Below, in pieces: positions 12,184 to 23,796 of a stretch of 64,000 bases of DNA. Position 1 is the stretch's first letter. Each line of letters starts with the position of its first letter. The stretch is from assembly GCA_963920525.1 (NCBI GenBank), contig OY986435.1, positions 302,263,908 to 302,327,907 of the forward strand. Reading direction: 5' to 3'. The position numbers and the translations under genes were made by a program. The DNA comes from Dichetophora obliterata. Its lineage: Eukaryota; Arthropoda; Insecta; Diptera; Sciomyzidae. The notes under the pieces were generated by a model, which was given only the letters and a program-made list of their open reading frames with translations, ran no database searches and was not told where the DNA came from.

Positions 12184-13740
12184 GCATGTTATTATGTCAA
12201 GAAAGAAAGAACTTTTTACCTTTTATAACATATATGTATATTGTAATCTGAGCTGCACAATAGTCGATATTTCACCAACACTAACGTTCGTTGTTTTTAA
12301 TTGGTAAGTTTATATTAAGTTTATATTAAGTTTATATTAAGTTACGGCAAATTATAAAATCTGTGTTTATTTTCTAATCAATTTATAGTCAAGAAAATAA
12401 AATTCAGTGACAATGAGAGCAGAATGGAAGAGGATGATGAGTTGCTTGTACCCATTTGGGAGCTTGTAATTGCAAAAGAATCTATCTACGTCTGCTTCTT
12501 CTAGCACATGCAAAAGTGACAGTTTCTGTGAACACGACTTGTGCAAGTGGGTCGGCCGGTGTGCCCTTCTGAGTACATCTCAGAAATTGCAAATGCTCAA
12601 ATACCCTTTGGTTCCTCCTCAAATCGACGGTTTTAAGGAGGATACTATTGGACCCAAACTGAAATTTTGTCACAATTTTCTACAAACCTTTGCGCCGTGG
12701 TTAATATACTCAAAAAAAAAAAAAATTAAAAGGTGCACTTTGCTTGTGTCCTCTTTCCACCTAAAAACGTTACAGCCGTTTTCGGATCACTCCTTATAAA
12801 GGCTTTCACAAAATATAAAAACGTGCATGAGTATTGTAGAAGCCAAGTCAGTGGCACAAAGGATCAACAGAAGCAACTCACGCATTAATTACCGACCTGC
12901 TTGTTAATGGAATGATGCTGTCTGGTCACAAGAAATTACTGAAACAAAAGCAAAAGGTTTTGTCTTCGACTGTTTTGGTTATAGTTTTTTGTAAATCTCA
13001 CGAACTGCCAGTTCGTGGAAAAGACCAATCCTCCAATCATTCAGTTTTGTATATACCGCTTCACGCAAAAGTTAAAAGCAGCTAACAATCTATTCAGCAA
13101 CATTACCTTTCGAATATTGGAAGGTGTCGCTGTTCATACCATATCTCGACTTATTAAAATCATCCTTACAACGGCGTTTTTATTCCGTTTTTATTTCGTT
13201 TATTAAAGCGTGCGCAGAAATTTGATGCAAGAGAAAAAAAGAGAATCTAAATGCTGATGTCTTAAATTGCTTTGCTGAAGATTCGCGCCGATGAATACCT
13301 TGATATCCGCTTTTGTTCAATCGCGTTTAATTTAATTTCGGTTCCAATTTAATTCAAAAAAGTCAATATATATAAAAAAAATGGCACCCCCCGAGTAGAA
13401 TCCTGGCTACGCCCATGTAAATACAAGTGGCTACCGCAATAAGTTTGGTTTTTGCCTAGTGTTGTTATAGTGTTAAAATATAAAACACATAAAAAACAAA
13501 TTGGCTTGCAACATAACTAACGCTCCTCCCATCCGTCATGTATTTCGCAGGACAGTCCTGTTTTTTCGAGCAAAGTTGTGTGTCCTGTGTAACGGGCTCA
13601 AAGTAATGATTTTTATTATTTTGTCCGGTTTTTTTTAATTTTCTCCCATGTTTGCATTTGTCCACTTTGTTAATTACTCATACTTTTTTTATTAATTAGT
13701 CAAAAGTTTCCCTTAATACACTTTTCTCTTTTTTGCAACC
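12184..13740. other. AT-rich DNA, no gene; GC-rich transposon-end motif at about 13385-13415
   Basis: No domain was recognised in the short open frames. At 13385-13415, 'cccccgagtagaatcctggc' followed by 'tacgccc' reads on the minus strand as GGGCGTAGCCAGGATT. This resembles the related GCCCGTAGCCAGGATT at about 29505-29520. Such motifs are found at ends of hAT-like elements, but I found no pairing end or target duplication here. Confidence 0.4.
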
Positions 13741-13791
13741 ATAGTGAGGTTTTAGTGTTCCGTAGTTAGTGATAGTGAGGTTTTAGTGTTC
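13741..13791. repeat. 20-bp direct repeat, spacing 31 bp
   Basis: The 20-base unit beginning 'atagtgaggttttagtg' occurs at 13741-13760 and again, unchanged, at 13772-13791. Confidence 0.8.
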
Positions 13792-14427
13792 TGCTCCAAG
13801 TGCAAAGGAGTACCTGGAAAATTTAATTAGTGTGTCATTTTAATAAGACTAATTTGTGTTTTTTTATTTTTGGTATAGTTTTTTATATAGAATATAATTG
13901 AATATTTAAATAAGAAAATTGAATTTTATTTTTGTTTCAACAAAATTACATATTAAATATAAATACCTAATATTTGAAGCTTTTGCTGCAATTTCTAAAT
14001 TAAATAATAAATTTGATGATATTATCAATGCAAATGCTTATTTGAAATGCTATGAACATACAAGTAATACTAATTTTTTGACCTTAAATTGTGTTCTGCG
14101 AAAATGTCCTTTTTTTTGCGAGACCTCCTGTAAATTTTGTCAAATCTTAAAAATGTTGTCAATTTGTCCTGTTTTTGGCGAAAAAAGAGATGAGAGCTTT
14201 AAACATAACTCAAGTAATTTTCATTCGATTGACATAAAATGTTAACTGCTGTTCTACAAATCTAACAAATTACATGAATTAAATTGCGAGCTTTAGATCA
14301 AGTAAGTTTTTGTAGGAGGGGAAACAACAACAACAACAACCCTTTATAGAGTCAATCACTTAGCTGACCATGCGGTCTGTTTCGGATATCGCTACATTTT
14401 CCTCTTCAGTGCTCTTTGAATAATTAA

Positions 14428-14517
14428 CCCATTAACAGCCAAATGAAAAGTAAAAGTGAAAAGTCCAAAAAATGTTTACTTTACAATAGAAAACAAACTA
14501 AAATAGCAAAAAAATGT

Positions 14518-14574
<57 letters not shown>

Positions 14575-14793
14575 TATTTGTTATTTATTTTTTTTTTTTA
14601 ATTTTTTTTTTTTTTTAATTTTTTATTTTTTTTAAGAAAACATATTTAAAAAAAAAGATGAGAAACAAATGGAATTGACCCGCTTAACAATTGGCAATTA
14701 ACAAAAAAATTCCCTAATGCTGAACCACAAAGAAAACTTTAAAAGTTAAAAATATTTTGCTGCACTCAAATGAGTACAGTGGCGCTTAATGGG
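14428..14793. mobile_element. piggyBac-type MITE, 366 bp, TTAA flanks
   Basis: The element begins CCCATTAACAGCCAAA and ends in GGCGCTTAATGGG. TTAA stands directly outside at 14424-14427 and 14794-14797. TTAA targets and CCC-beginning ends are the known signature of piggyBac transposition. The interior is dominated by a 120-base T-rich low-complexity tract (about 14515-14637). No transposase is present. Confidence 0.75.
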
Positions 14794-15059
14794 TTAAGCT
14801 GTGATCAACTCACTGTTAAAGTCGTATATGATCAGAGCTGTAAAGTCTGCATTCATATTCAGAATTTTAAGTACAACTGAATAACAACATAAGAATGCAT
14901 TCAATTAATGCAAAATTGATTTATACATAAAGTTTTTAATTCACATTCAATTTTAAAAAAATGATTAATTAATCATTTCAATTATTCATATTCGTTATTC
15001 AGAATAATAAATCAATTTTTTATTCATTTGAATGCTATTCACAAAGAATGCCATTCATA

Positions 15060-15312
15060 AAGATTTACAGAATTTTCAATTATTCTATTTTTATTCATTA
15101 TTCATTTTTTATTCGTTATTCATTTTTTATTCATTATTCAATTGTTACTCATTATTCATTTTTTATTCATTATTCCTTTTTTATTCATTATTCATTTTTT
15201 ATTCATTATTCATTTTTTATTCATTATTCATTTGTTATTCATTATTCATTTGTTATTCAATATTCATTTGTTATTCATTATTCATTTGTTATTCATTATT
15301 TTGTCATTGCTT
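15060..15312 (+). repeat. 18-bp tandem repeat in the left arm of the foldback element
   Basis: About 12-14 units of 'ttattcattattcatttt' with minor variants (TTTTT or TTGTT spacers). The mirrored array with inverse units (AAAAATGAATAATGAATA) lies at about 15720-16075 with about 19 units. Array lengths differ between the two arms. Confidence 0.9.
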
Positions 15313-15339
15313 AGAACTCGGGCTGTGTTTTTTTTTATA

Positions 15340-15571
15340 ACAGCCCTATTCTGGCAAATTAACAAATTTTTAACCAGTATTTTGAATATTTCTATGAGTT
15401 TGTTGTAATTTTTTCAATTTTGATAAAAATTGTCAACTGCTTTTCAGTTATTGACAATTTCATTAACAAATTTTGTTTTTTGAGCTTTAAATTTTGTATT
15501 GAAAACAACAAACACATAGAAATATTCAAAATACTGGTTAACAATTTGTTAATTTGCCAGAATAGGGCTGT
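15340..15571. mobile_element. Nested MITE inside the foldback loop, 232 bp, TA flanks
   Basis: The ends ACAGCCCTATTCTGGCAAAT... and the inverse ...CCAGAATAGGGCTGT extend for about 60 bp with few mismatches ('accagtattttgaatatttc' is mirrored). TA at 15338-15339 and 15572-15573 fits a mariner/Tc1-type target duplication. The element sits between the two arms of the 14833-16328 element, so it inserted after that element formed or was carried along with it. Confidence 0.75.
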
Positions 15572-16650
15572 TAATTTGACGATATAGATAACAACAGCAA
15601 AAAATTTTTTATAAATATCTTAAGAAATCAAAAAAAAAAAATATATCTCTGTATATATATATATTAACTTTTAAAATTTTTTTCTGTTCTTATCAATATC
15701 GTCAAATTGATAAGCAATGACAAAAAAATGAATAATTAATGAATAAAGAATAAAAAATGAATAATGAATAACAAATGAATAATGAGTAACAAAAGAATAA
15801 TGAATAAAATATGAATAATGAATAACAAATGAATAATGAATAAAAAATGAATAATGAATAACAAAAGAATAATGAATAAAAAATGAATAATGAATAACAA
15901 ATGAATAAAGAATAAAAAATGAATAATGAATAAAATATGAATAATGAATAACAAATGAATAATGAATAAAAAATGAATAATGAATAAAAAATGAATAATG
16001 AATAACAAATGAATAAAGAATAAAAAATGAATAACGAATAAAAAATGAATAATGAATAAAAATAGAATAATTGAAAATTCTGTAATTCTTTGTGAATGGC
16101 ATTCTTTGTGAATAGCATTCAAATGAATAAAAAATTTGATTCATTATTCTGAATAACGAAAATGAATAATTGAAATGAATAATTAATCATTTTTATTAAA
16201 TTGAGTGTGAATTAAAATTTTTATTTATAAATCTATTTTGCATTCATTGAATGCATTCTTTTTTCGTTATTCATTGATTCATTTTTTTGTGATTTAAATC
16301 AAATTGAATGCATTCTTTTACAGCTCTGTATATGATTTCACACATGTTTAAAAATAATATGACATTTAGAGCTGTAAGCTATTTATAGATCATACTCATC
16401 AACTCTACCAAGGTTGTCATCTGTTTTAGTTGCTTCTTTATTTATTTGAATATTCATTGGATTTGGACAGTTTGTCGAAATGCACCATAGAAATAACGAG
16501 TTTCTTTTTTCGTCAGAAGCTAGTGTTCTAACTAAAAGGTGGCTATTTTCACAACCAAATGTTCAATATGTTCTTAAAAAAAATCTGACTTGATCTAAAG
16601 TTCGCAATTTAATTCATGCAATAATTTATTTAATCATACATTTAACTAAA

Positions 16651-17379
16651 TAAATTTAATCTAACAAATTGAAATATATTCTAACAAATTTTTTGTTATT
16701 GTGAAATGAAAATTTTTTTAAAAACTAGAATTTTTTCAAAAAATATTTTAAAAATGCAAGCCCTGAAAACCTTTTTAAAAAGGATATATTTTTTAAAGCT
16801 GCATTTCGGCGCCATTTCGGTAAATTCACTGCATTGAAGAATTAATAATATGTACATTAATACATATGTAAACATGTAGCATATTTAGTTTGTTGAATGA
16901 ATGTTTTTTGTTTCTATCCTAAAAAAATTGCCAAAGCCTTGGTGCATTTTAAGGCTTCTACAGAAAAGTGTAAAGCCTTAAAACTCGCCAAAATACTTAT
17001 ACACTCAAAACTTACATTGAAGTCAGATTCGCGCGCACAGCAAATTATTTTGAGCATGCGCAACATGCGACTCCGCAATGAAATAAGTATATAAAAAAAA
17101 AACCTTAAATACCATAATAATAGTCAAAACGTGCAAGCATTTTAAAGCATCCAACACTCAAACGACATACGATCAAATTATAACTCATGCTTATTAATCG
17201 TTGTTTTTGTTTTTATTTTCTTTTAGTTCAATATAATTAATTCAAAAAAGTCAATTCATGCAGGGGGCAAAGTTTGATGAATCAATTTAGTTAAGGCAAA
17301 TAAAATAAACAAATATTTTGCATATTTTATAGATATATATATAATTTGTAATAATTTTATTTTGTGTTTTTTTTTTCAG
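16651..17379 (+). other. how: Intron upstream of the how exon
   Basis: AT-rich sequence with no gene recognised. It ends in a strong splice acceptor: a T-rich tract at about 17361-17376 followed by CAG at 17377-17379. The open frame at 16897-17094 has no recognisable domain. Confidence 0.6.
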
Positions 17380-17513
17380 AAATTGCCCGCGTGCGTGCAT
17401 CACTTTTCCAAATAAATGGCGTCAAGAAGGAACCACTTATGTTGCCAGAGCCCGAAGGTGCCCCCGTCACATTAAATGAAAAAGTTTACGTGCCAGTGCG
17501 AGAACATCCAGAT
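17380..17513 (+). CDS. how: Held out wings (quaking-family STAR RNA-binding protein), internal exon
   Basis: The exon encodes, after a split first codon, IARVRASLFQING followed by VKKEPLMLPEPEGAPV, TLNEKVYVP and VREHPD. This is the segment of the fly STAR protein How just before and into its enlarged KH domain, which binds intronic and 3'-UTR RNA and controls splicing and stability in muscle, tendon and glia (family knowledge). It is 134 bases long: two bases complete a Glu codon (intron phase 1), then 44 codons end exactly at Asp. The acceptor is a T-run plus CAG and the donor is GAT|GTAAGT. The end after ...REHPD corresponds to the quaking exon boundary before FNFVGRI. The next KH exon and the upstream QUA1 exon were not seen in the window, so both neighbouring introns are large and filled with transposons. 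Confidence 0.93.
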
Positions 17514-18235
17514 GTAAGTCATTAAAGATGTTCACTCATCTAATAATTACTAGATTACATATTTGAATCAAATACAAGATAAAAGAAAGAAGAGCGTCGG
17601 TCACTTTGTATGGTATGTGAGTGGGGATGTGGTTCAGTTTTATTAACTCCAAGTGGAGAATTTAATGAGCGTTTAAAATGGCCATTAAGATGTCTAAAGC
17701 ATCTTTTGTAGACATGCTCTCCTGAGGTGTAGAGCATTGCATATAAAATACCGCAAAACATTCCTATGATTTTAATCTGAAATTTCTTTATTTATAATAA
17801 TGGTATTCAATTATCGCCTCGGTAACTGCTTAAACATCGTAAATTTTAAGCAAATATTACGATGTTTAAGCTAAAATTTCGGTGTTATGAAATATTTGTT
17901 CAATTCAGATGTTTTAAATATTTTACTAATTCCTTCTTTTTGCTTTGTCTTAGCATGATAAATGTTAATGTTATGTTAATTTTAATTTTTTATCAAATGT
18001 TTATTTTACTGTTAATTACTTTTAATTTACCTACTACAAATTAATCAGATGTCGTAAGGAGCGTCCCTTTAGTTTATAAAATGGGAAAATTTCAATTGCC
18101 AAGTGTAGTGTAAGATATTTGTATATTTATTTTAATATATAATTTATTTTGTAATGATATTTAACATTTTATTTCATGAACTCAACTCCGAAAATATTTG
18201 AACAACAATAATCAGAATGATATAAATTTTTTGAT
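17514..18235 (+). other. how: Intron downstream of the how exon
   Basis: It starts with the consensus donor GTAAGT. The sequence is AT-rich and the open frames at 17555-17761 and 17862-18044 have no recognisable domain. No further how exon was noticed. Confidence 0.55.
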
Positions 18236-18375
18236 ATCTATAGTAATAAAACTCATTTTCTGTTTGTTTGTTTGTTTGTTTGTTTGTTTGTTTGTTTGGC
18301 CTTTATACAAATCTAAACGGCTCAACGGATTTTGCTCAAACTAGGTATACATATTAAGTGCATCCCAACTTAAAA
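18236..18375 (-). repeat. Retroposon-like 3' end with (GTTT)n
   Basis: On the minus strand this reads '...aaaatccgttgagccgttt' followed by a run of CAAA units (plus-strand GTTT repeat 18261-18297), then 'gaaaatgagttttatta' and 'ctatagatatc'. The same order (a target-like 'atcg...gccgtt', then ACAAACAAACA, then a TATAGAT-like end) recurs at about 43270-43380, 43740-43800 and 58290-58430. The class is unassigned. Confidence 0.5.
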
Positions 18376-20335
18376 TGTTACATGCTTAGTTTTTGCCACG
18401 AGCATTCTGAAATTTTTAAACTAACGGTAATTTAGTTATCAAAATGGAAAATTATAACATAGAATGCCCACGTATAAAATTTTGCTTAACACATTCATGC
18501 TCGAAATTGAATTGGAGAGTTGTTTTAACACGATTCATGTCCCGTGGAGACGGCATGTTAATAACACGCACAATGCAATTTATTATTAGAAGCTCAATCA
18601 AAGTTCTTCCAATGGCAGAAATGGTCAATTCTCTTTCTTTTAATTAGTTCTGATAACATTTAACTATTTTTCCAATTGAAAGACGCTGACAGCCATTTAA
18701 ATTTCGTTTTACTATCTTGAGAATGCCTCATACTCGTTTAAACAAAACTCTTCATGAACTGCATTTATTTATTTAATTAATTTTGTTTTTTAATGATCTT
18801 TAGTCGATAATTAAGTTAAGAGTACTTCATAGCCATTTAATGCTAATAAAACGCTGCTTCGGTAAACAGCTGAATATCGACTTAATTATTTTGTGTTAAT
18901 CACTATCTTTTCCATGTGTTAACTTCAAAGCATTTGAGATATTTGTTCCACGTTAGCGGTAATTAGCACGTGATCGACGAGCCCAACTACAACTGAGCAA
19001 TCAAATGAAAGGAAGGCGGATGATAGGCCTGCTTTTAAGATAATTATTAACTATGATTGAACACAGACATATCTTTAAAGCTAGTATTTTTTTTTGCTTA
19101 AATCTTTGACACATATTTTGTTTTAATTTCAAATTTTACAATTTTTTTTTTAATATGCCTCAATTTAGGCTAAAAATAAATTTGGTTGGCGTTCGCTGAC
19201 AACGACTTCCTTTTACACTCGAGTGCCTTTGCTTTTGTCGATTTGGTCGTTCTCATAAACATTAACTCTGCCCAGATAAATCACTTAAAACAACAGAAAA
19301 TAACATTCTTGAAAATCTCCTCAGCCACGATCACAGTAGGTCGATCTTTATGCATATAATGTATTGTGTTACATAATATTTCGTAACTACGCAGCTGACT
19401 TGACTGACTCTAAGGGGCACACCTCAAAAGTAATTTCCGGCGTGAGCTAAAAATTCATCGAGCTCCATTGAACATTGTCTGTTTGTCTGTTTGTCTGTCT
19501 ATCTGTCCGACTATTAGAGTTTGTCTTTAGTTATTTATGTCATTTTTAATTAACGGAAATTGTGGAGAAAAGAATAACGCTGTATTATTTTTAAAAAACA
19601 AACGTTTTTCGTTTTCGATTTTCAACTCTAACTACTCGTAGTAAAAATGTAAGTCCTCTCGAGTGAAGGTCTCGAGTTGCTTGCTTAGAATATGGTCAGA
19701 AAATAGTGAGAAAGTCCTTATTCTGATAAAGAACTGCTATCAAAATTGATAAACTATTTGTTATTCAATCTGTTTAGGTCACTTGAAACTGGTAACAATA
19801 ATTTAAGACTTTGATAAGGAAACTTTAAGTAAGTATAACCGCAATGCAGGCATGCATGTTGCCAAGAAGGAAACGCTTTTGGAGTTAGAACACCCCCATT
19901 AGATAAAAAAAGTTAAAAAAAATTATTTTAGTGAAAATGATGAATCGAAATGTGGTATTTTCTTCTTCTAGGAAAAATTTTTAATTGAAATATAATCACG
20001 TAAATTTAGTTAGTCAAAAGTAATCATTTCTTATGCAAGCTTACAAAAATTTAGTTCGCAACAAGAAATTATTTGGCCAAAGAAAAGTTAGCTTTTGTTT
20101 ATAACGGTCTCAATCATAATATTTTTTATTAAGGATAAGACTTTTGTGCATATGGGCATTTCAGAGGTCGTGTACGTAACGCTCGTATGCAGTTTTTGTT
20201 GTGTAAGAATTGAAAAAAGCAAAAAAAAAAAAATGTAAACTTTTTGTCCTGTATTGAAATGTCTATAGTACTCTAGTAGTACTATATTTAGTGTAGAAGG
20301 TGGAAGCGATCTAAAATATTGTCCAAATATATATA
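18376..20335. other. AT-rich non-coding DNA
   Basis: No gene was recognised. A short TGTC/TTTG microsatellite lies at about 19478-19510. The open frame at 18444-18647 lacks a recognisable domain. Confidence 0.5.
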
Positions 20336-20339
20336 AGCA

Positions 20340-20850
20340 AACAAAAAAGCACGCGTTACGATACAAAAATGTATGTGGTTTTTATCTGTATCAATATAAA
20401 CGAAAAATTATGCGAGGTGTGCACGAGTTTTTAGCAAAGATATTTTAATATTATCTAGAATAATGTTGCTATGTATGCATAATTGCTTCATAATTGTATG
20501 GTTGAAAAATATTTTTTAATTATTTTTATATGTACAAACCATGATACGTTACGATACAGATTTTTCCTTTCAAAAAAAATAAATTTTTTATATTTTTATT
20601 TATTTAATTGTACTAGAAAAACAAATGAAGTGTAATTTAGGACCTTAAAAATTTATTATACTTATAAAATTTCAAGTTTCGTTAAAATTTTTTAACTTTT
20701 GTTGCTATTCATCAAGTTTCTTGCCATTTTTTAATAATTCAAATTGAAATTAGCTCTCAGTACTCTCACAATATGAATGAAAACATTTTTTCTATACTAT
20801 AAGGTTTAAAAAATTTTCAGTAACCTTTAATTTTTCAGTCGCCAAATGAC
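20340..20850 (-). repeat. Dispersed repeat, copy 2 (inverted relative to 2269-2765)
   Basis: This is the reverse-complement counterpart of 2269-2765, sharing 'gcgaggtgtgcacgag' (about 20411), 'accatgatacgttacgata' (about 20538), 'ttgtactagaaaa' (about 20607), 'tttcgttaaaattttttaac' (about 20677) and 'tagctctcagtactctc' (about 20750). Identity appears to be roughly 75%. No coding sequence was seen. Confidence 0.65.
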
Positions 20851-21368
20851 TCACTTGAAATCTGAAAATGACAGATTTCCCAAAAACTATGGCAACACTG
20901 TACACAGCCAAATAGAAAGAAAACATTTAAACGCCTGAAACGCCTCTATACGCTCGTCGTGCGCTTAAACAACAGCGAAAGCGATGATGATGATGATTAC
21001 GATGATAACATTTATTCATATCGTTCTGACCATATGGTGGCTATATGAATGATCTATATCGCTGTTGCTGCAAACAAGTGCGATATAAGTGCTCACGATT
21101 TTTTGTGAGCAAATTTGTGTATATAAAATTCAATTTCGATTCAATCTGAAATTGCCATTCATTGCCATGGCGATTTGTTGTCGCCGGTGATTTAACCGAG
21201 TTGAAAAGAAACTAAAATTAATTTTATTTAAATCAATTTCTAATCTGCTACAATTGGATGCCAAAAGTATTTTAATATAGCTGTCACAATACAAACAAAG
21301 CAGAAATGGCGAACGTGAGCAATATCAAATTTAATTGTGTGCGTGTGTTTACATTTGTTTGTCTGTAG

Positions 21369-21795
21369 TTTCCCGCTTGTAAAAATTTGTCTGTGGTGAC
21401 ATTGTAATGCAGAAATGTAAGCGAAAAGAAAATATTGTTTGTGCTCACATTATTTTCTTTTCATTGTTTGAACAGTTTAATTTTATTAGCCTGTGTTGTA
21501 ACATCATGTTTCTTAACAAGAAGTTTTGCAGTAAAGTTTGTTTGTGAAAACTATTTTACCTCTGTCTTTACCTTTAAATTTTTTATTAATTAATTAATTT
21601 TAAAAAAATAATGAATTATTTTAGCCAATGCTTATATCGCACTTTAAAATAACCTAGTTCTTATTGTTCTCTAAATAATCAATATGTTCTCTAAACAAAT
21701 AAATAAAAAATAAAAAAATAAAAAATAAAAAAATGAAAAAAATAAAAAAAATAAAAAAATAAAAAAAATAAAAAAATAAAAAAAATAAAAAAAAA

Positions 21796-21827
<32 letters not shown>

Positions 21828-22510
21828 ATAAAAAAAAATAAAAAAAATAAAAAAAATTATTAGGTAATTCGTTCATTAAATTGTAAAAATTATTTTGAAA
21901 ATAATTTGAGGCGTCATTTTCTTTTGTTTGCTTCTTTTCGGTATGTTCTTTTTCGTTTTCATTGTGTTTTTGGCGTAGAGAAGATTTTCGTTTAATTTTT
22001 TTTGCGCTCTCCAAATTTGTGCGTAATTTTTTTGTTCTCTTTTTATCTTGTGCGTCCCGCTTGTACAAATTTTTCAGTGATGACATTGCAATACAGAACT
22101 GTAAGCGGCAAAAAAATCTTGTTTGTGCTACCTTCTTGTTTGTGCTCACATTATTTTACTTTTATTGTTTTATTGGTTAAACAACAGAGTCACTGTATTC
22201 GTCTGTGTAGCACATTTGTTTGTGAAAATTATTAATCTTTAATAATTAATTAAGCTACAACAAAGTCTAATGTTTAAAATAATTTCGTGTTAGTATCATT
22301 TATTCTGAAATGCTCTATAAAATTTAACAAATTCTTTCATAAAATTGTAAAAATTATGTCAAAATAATTTGTGGCGTCATTTGTTTTTGTGTGTTTCTTT
22401 TCGGAGTGTTCTCTTTAATTTTCCTTGTGTTTTCAGCATAGAGAGGATTTTCGTTAAATTTTTTTGTTCTCTCAAATTTTGTGCGTAATTTTTTGATCTT
22501 TCCTATCTTG
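21369..22510 (+). repeat. Partly duplicated repeat block, period about 470 bp, with a T/A low-complexity tract
   Basis: 'cccgcttgtaaaaatttgtc', 'gtgacattgtaatgcagaa' and 'gtttgtgctcacattatttt' at 21371-21460 recur at 22056-22160. The following block 'attgtaaaaattat...' to 'gtgcgtaattttttt' at 21878-22040 recurs at 22343-22500. A low-complexity A5-7T array fills 21690-21858. An inverse relative of the 'tgcagaactgtaagcgg' part is at about 63480-63535. The open frames here follow the repeat and have no recognised domain. Confidence 0.6.
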
Positions 22511-23796
22511 TGCATACCTATCGTCCCATCGTCGCTTACTGTGTAAGGACGATGCCATCAGTATTTTTATCAGAATTGTATACGGGCGTTAAAGGCCTCG
22601 CTGCTGTATTGTTTTTAAGAAATAATTGGTTACGTCGTGTGTCCATTTACCACTGGGTCATAATCTTTGCACTTCGTTGAATGTCTTCTTGAAAAATCAA
22701 CAGGAAAACGTATGAGTGAATCAGAGAATTGAAATTAATGTTTAGTCTTTACTTCATCTTTGCACGTTCACTGTTTATTCTATGCTTTTATTCGTCAGCA
22801 AGAACTGTATATCGTGTGGTGCAGTGCTCGCTATTCTTGATGTTTACTTTTCTTATGCTTAGAGTTAAAACACATTCAGAGAAAAAAGCATCGTTCACTA
22901 AGGTATCGCTACCATAATAGTTCACAACAGATGACTCCTCTGAATGCGGCCAATGTGTGTGGCACACGTTCTCTATTTTGTTTTCTTTTGTTTGACATTC
23001 GATGGTCGCAACACGAAATGTCAATCCTACCTATTACTTGTTATACCATGAGCTGAAGTATATTTCAGTGAGCGATTGTTTATTAAATTTTAAAAGATTG
23101 AAATTAAATTTAGTTATTTCAAGAAATCATGTCGGCCGGTTTTTTTTTTGCATAAAAACCATTTTATCACTCAAAATTTTGAATAAAATTTGGTACGCAT
23201 CTGGTGCATCTTTGATAAAGCAACAACATGTGCTCGAGTCAACGGTAATATTCAAGTTATGTTTGGTATAGGTGCTGTTTAAAAAATGTCCTGAAGCTCT
23301 ATTTGAGCGCTAAGCATAGAGTAATATAAAAAGTCTTAACAATTAATTAATTATTCAAGTGATTCTATGGACATGAGCCTTAACATGGCCCCACACCAAA
23401 TAGTCTAAAAATCTAGTCTAGGCTAATTGACCGGTTCCAAGCGTGAATAAAATTCAATAAACTGCTATAATAAAGTTGCTAAAAAATCACCCTTAATTAC
23501 TTTTTTAATAGCTTTTTTTTAATTGCTAGAACAAATTATTTAAATAAAACATATTTTTGATTACACAAGTGTTAAAAATGCAGTGTATTTTCTGAGTTTA
23601 GAAAAAAATTTAACGATAAGGGTATTCTTTATGTCTAGGATATGCTGTTGCACGGTGCAAGAATATACAGTCCATGCACCGCCGCAATAACAAAAATTGA
23701 GGCTATGAAGCATATTTTATGAAATGCAACCCTGTGTTTGTAATGAGAGAGAAGAGAATGAGAGAGTAGTCAGAGAGAAGACAGACTAATACGTCT
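22511..23796. other. AT-rich non-coding DNA
   Basis: No gene was recognised. GAGA-rich patches lie at about 23742-23785. The open frames at 22729-22917, 22788-23024 and 23002-23271 carry no domain I can identify. Confidence 0.45.

Larger units (their letters stand above)
14833..16328. mobile_element. hAT-like foldback element, 1,496 bp, 8-bp target duplication
   Basis: The ends read CAGAGCTGTAAA and its inverse TTTACAGCTCTG. Outside them TATATGAT occurs on both sides (14825-14832 and 16329-16336). The 8-bp duplication and the CAG-type termini are the hallmarks of hAT transposition. Long arms (about 14833-15312 and 15714-16328) are mirror images and include AT-rich tandem repeats of 'tattcattattcatttt'. 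The related repeat at 39.7 kb carries a single uninterrupted 'catatgatttcac', which is effectively an empty site. No transposase is present, so mobilisation would have been in trans. The large open frames with FIHYSF or FYSLFI repeats are artefacts of the tandem repeats. Confidence 0.85.
14262..16650 (-). repeat. Old dispersed repeat split by younger insertions (relative of 39233-39874)
   Basis: Blocks of this interval match the reverse complement of 39233-39874: 'gagctttagatcaagtaagt' (about 14290), 'tagagtcaatcacttagctg' (about 14347), 'gatcaact.actgtt' (about 14803), then 'gatttcacacat' and 'ctatttatagatca' (about 16333-16392), then the 'gcaccatagaaat' and 'ggtggctattttcacaacca' blocks (about 16480-16560). 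The copy is interrupted by the elements at 14428-14793 and 14833-16328. At the right end the block 'acttgatctaaag' (16574) is in plus orientation, so the ends of this copy are inverted, unlike the 39 kb copy where they are direct. Confidence 0.7.

Noticed and set aside
15060..16075. CRISPR-like repeat and spacer structure
   Set aside because: Units are contiguous simple AT repeats without unique spacers, in a eukaryotic genome.
15032..16144. Large open frames on both strands with FIHYSF/FYSLFI-type repeats
   Set aside because: All three frames of the 18-bp AT repeat are open; the residues simply mirror the tandem DNA repeat inside the foldback arms.
21691..22149. 152-residue minus-strand frame with a long Phe-rich tail
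   Set aside because: The tail is the A-rich low-complexity tract, and the remaining Lys-rich part matches a non-coding duplicated repeat.
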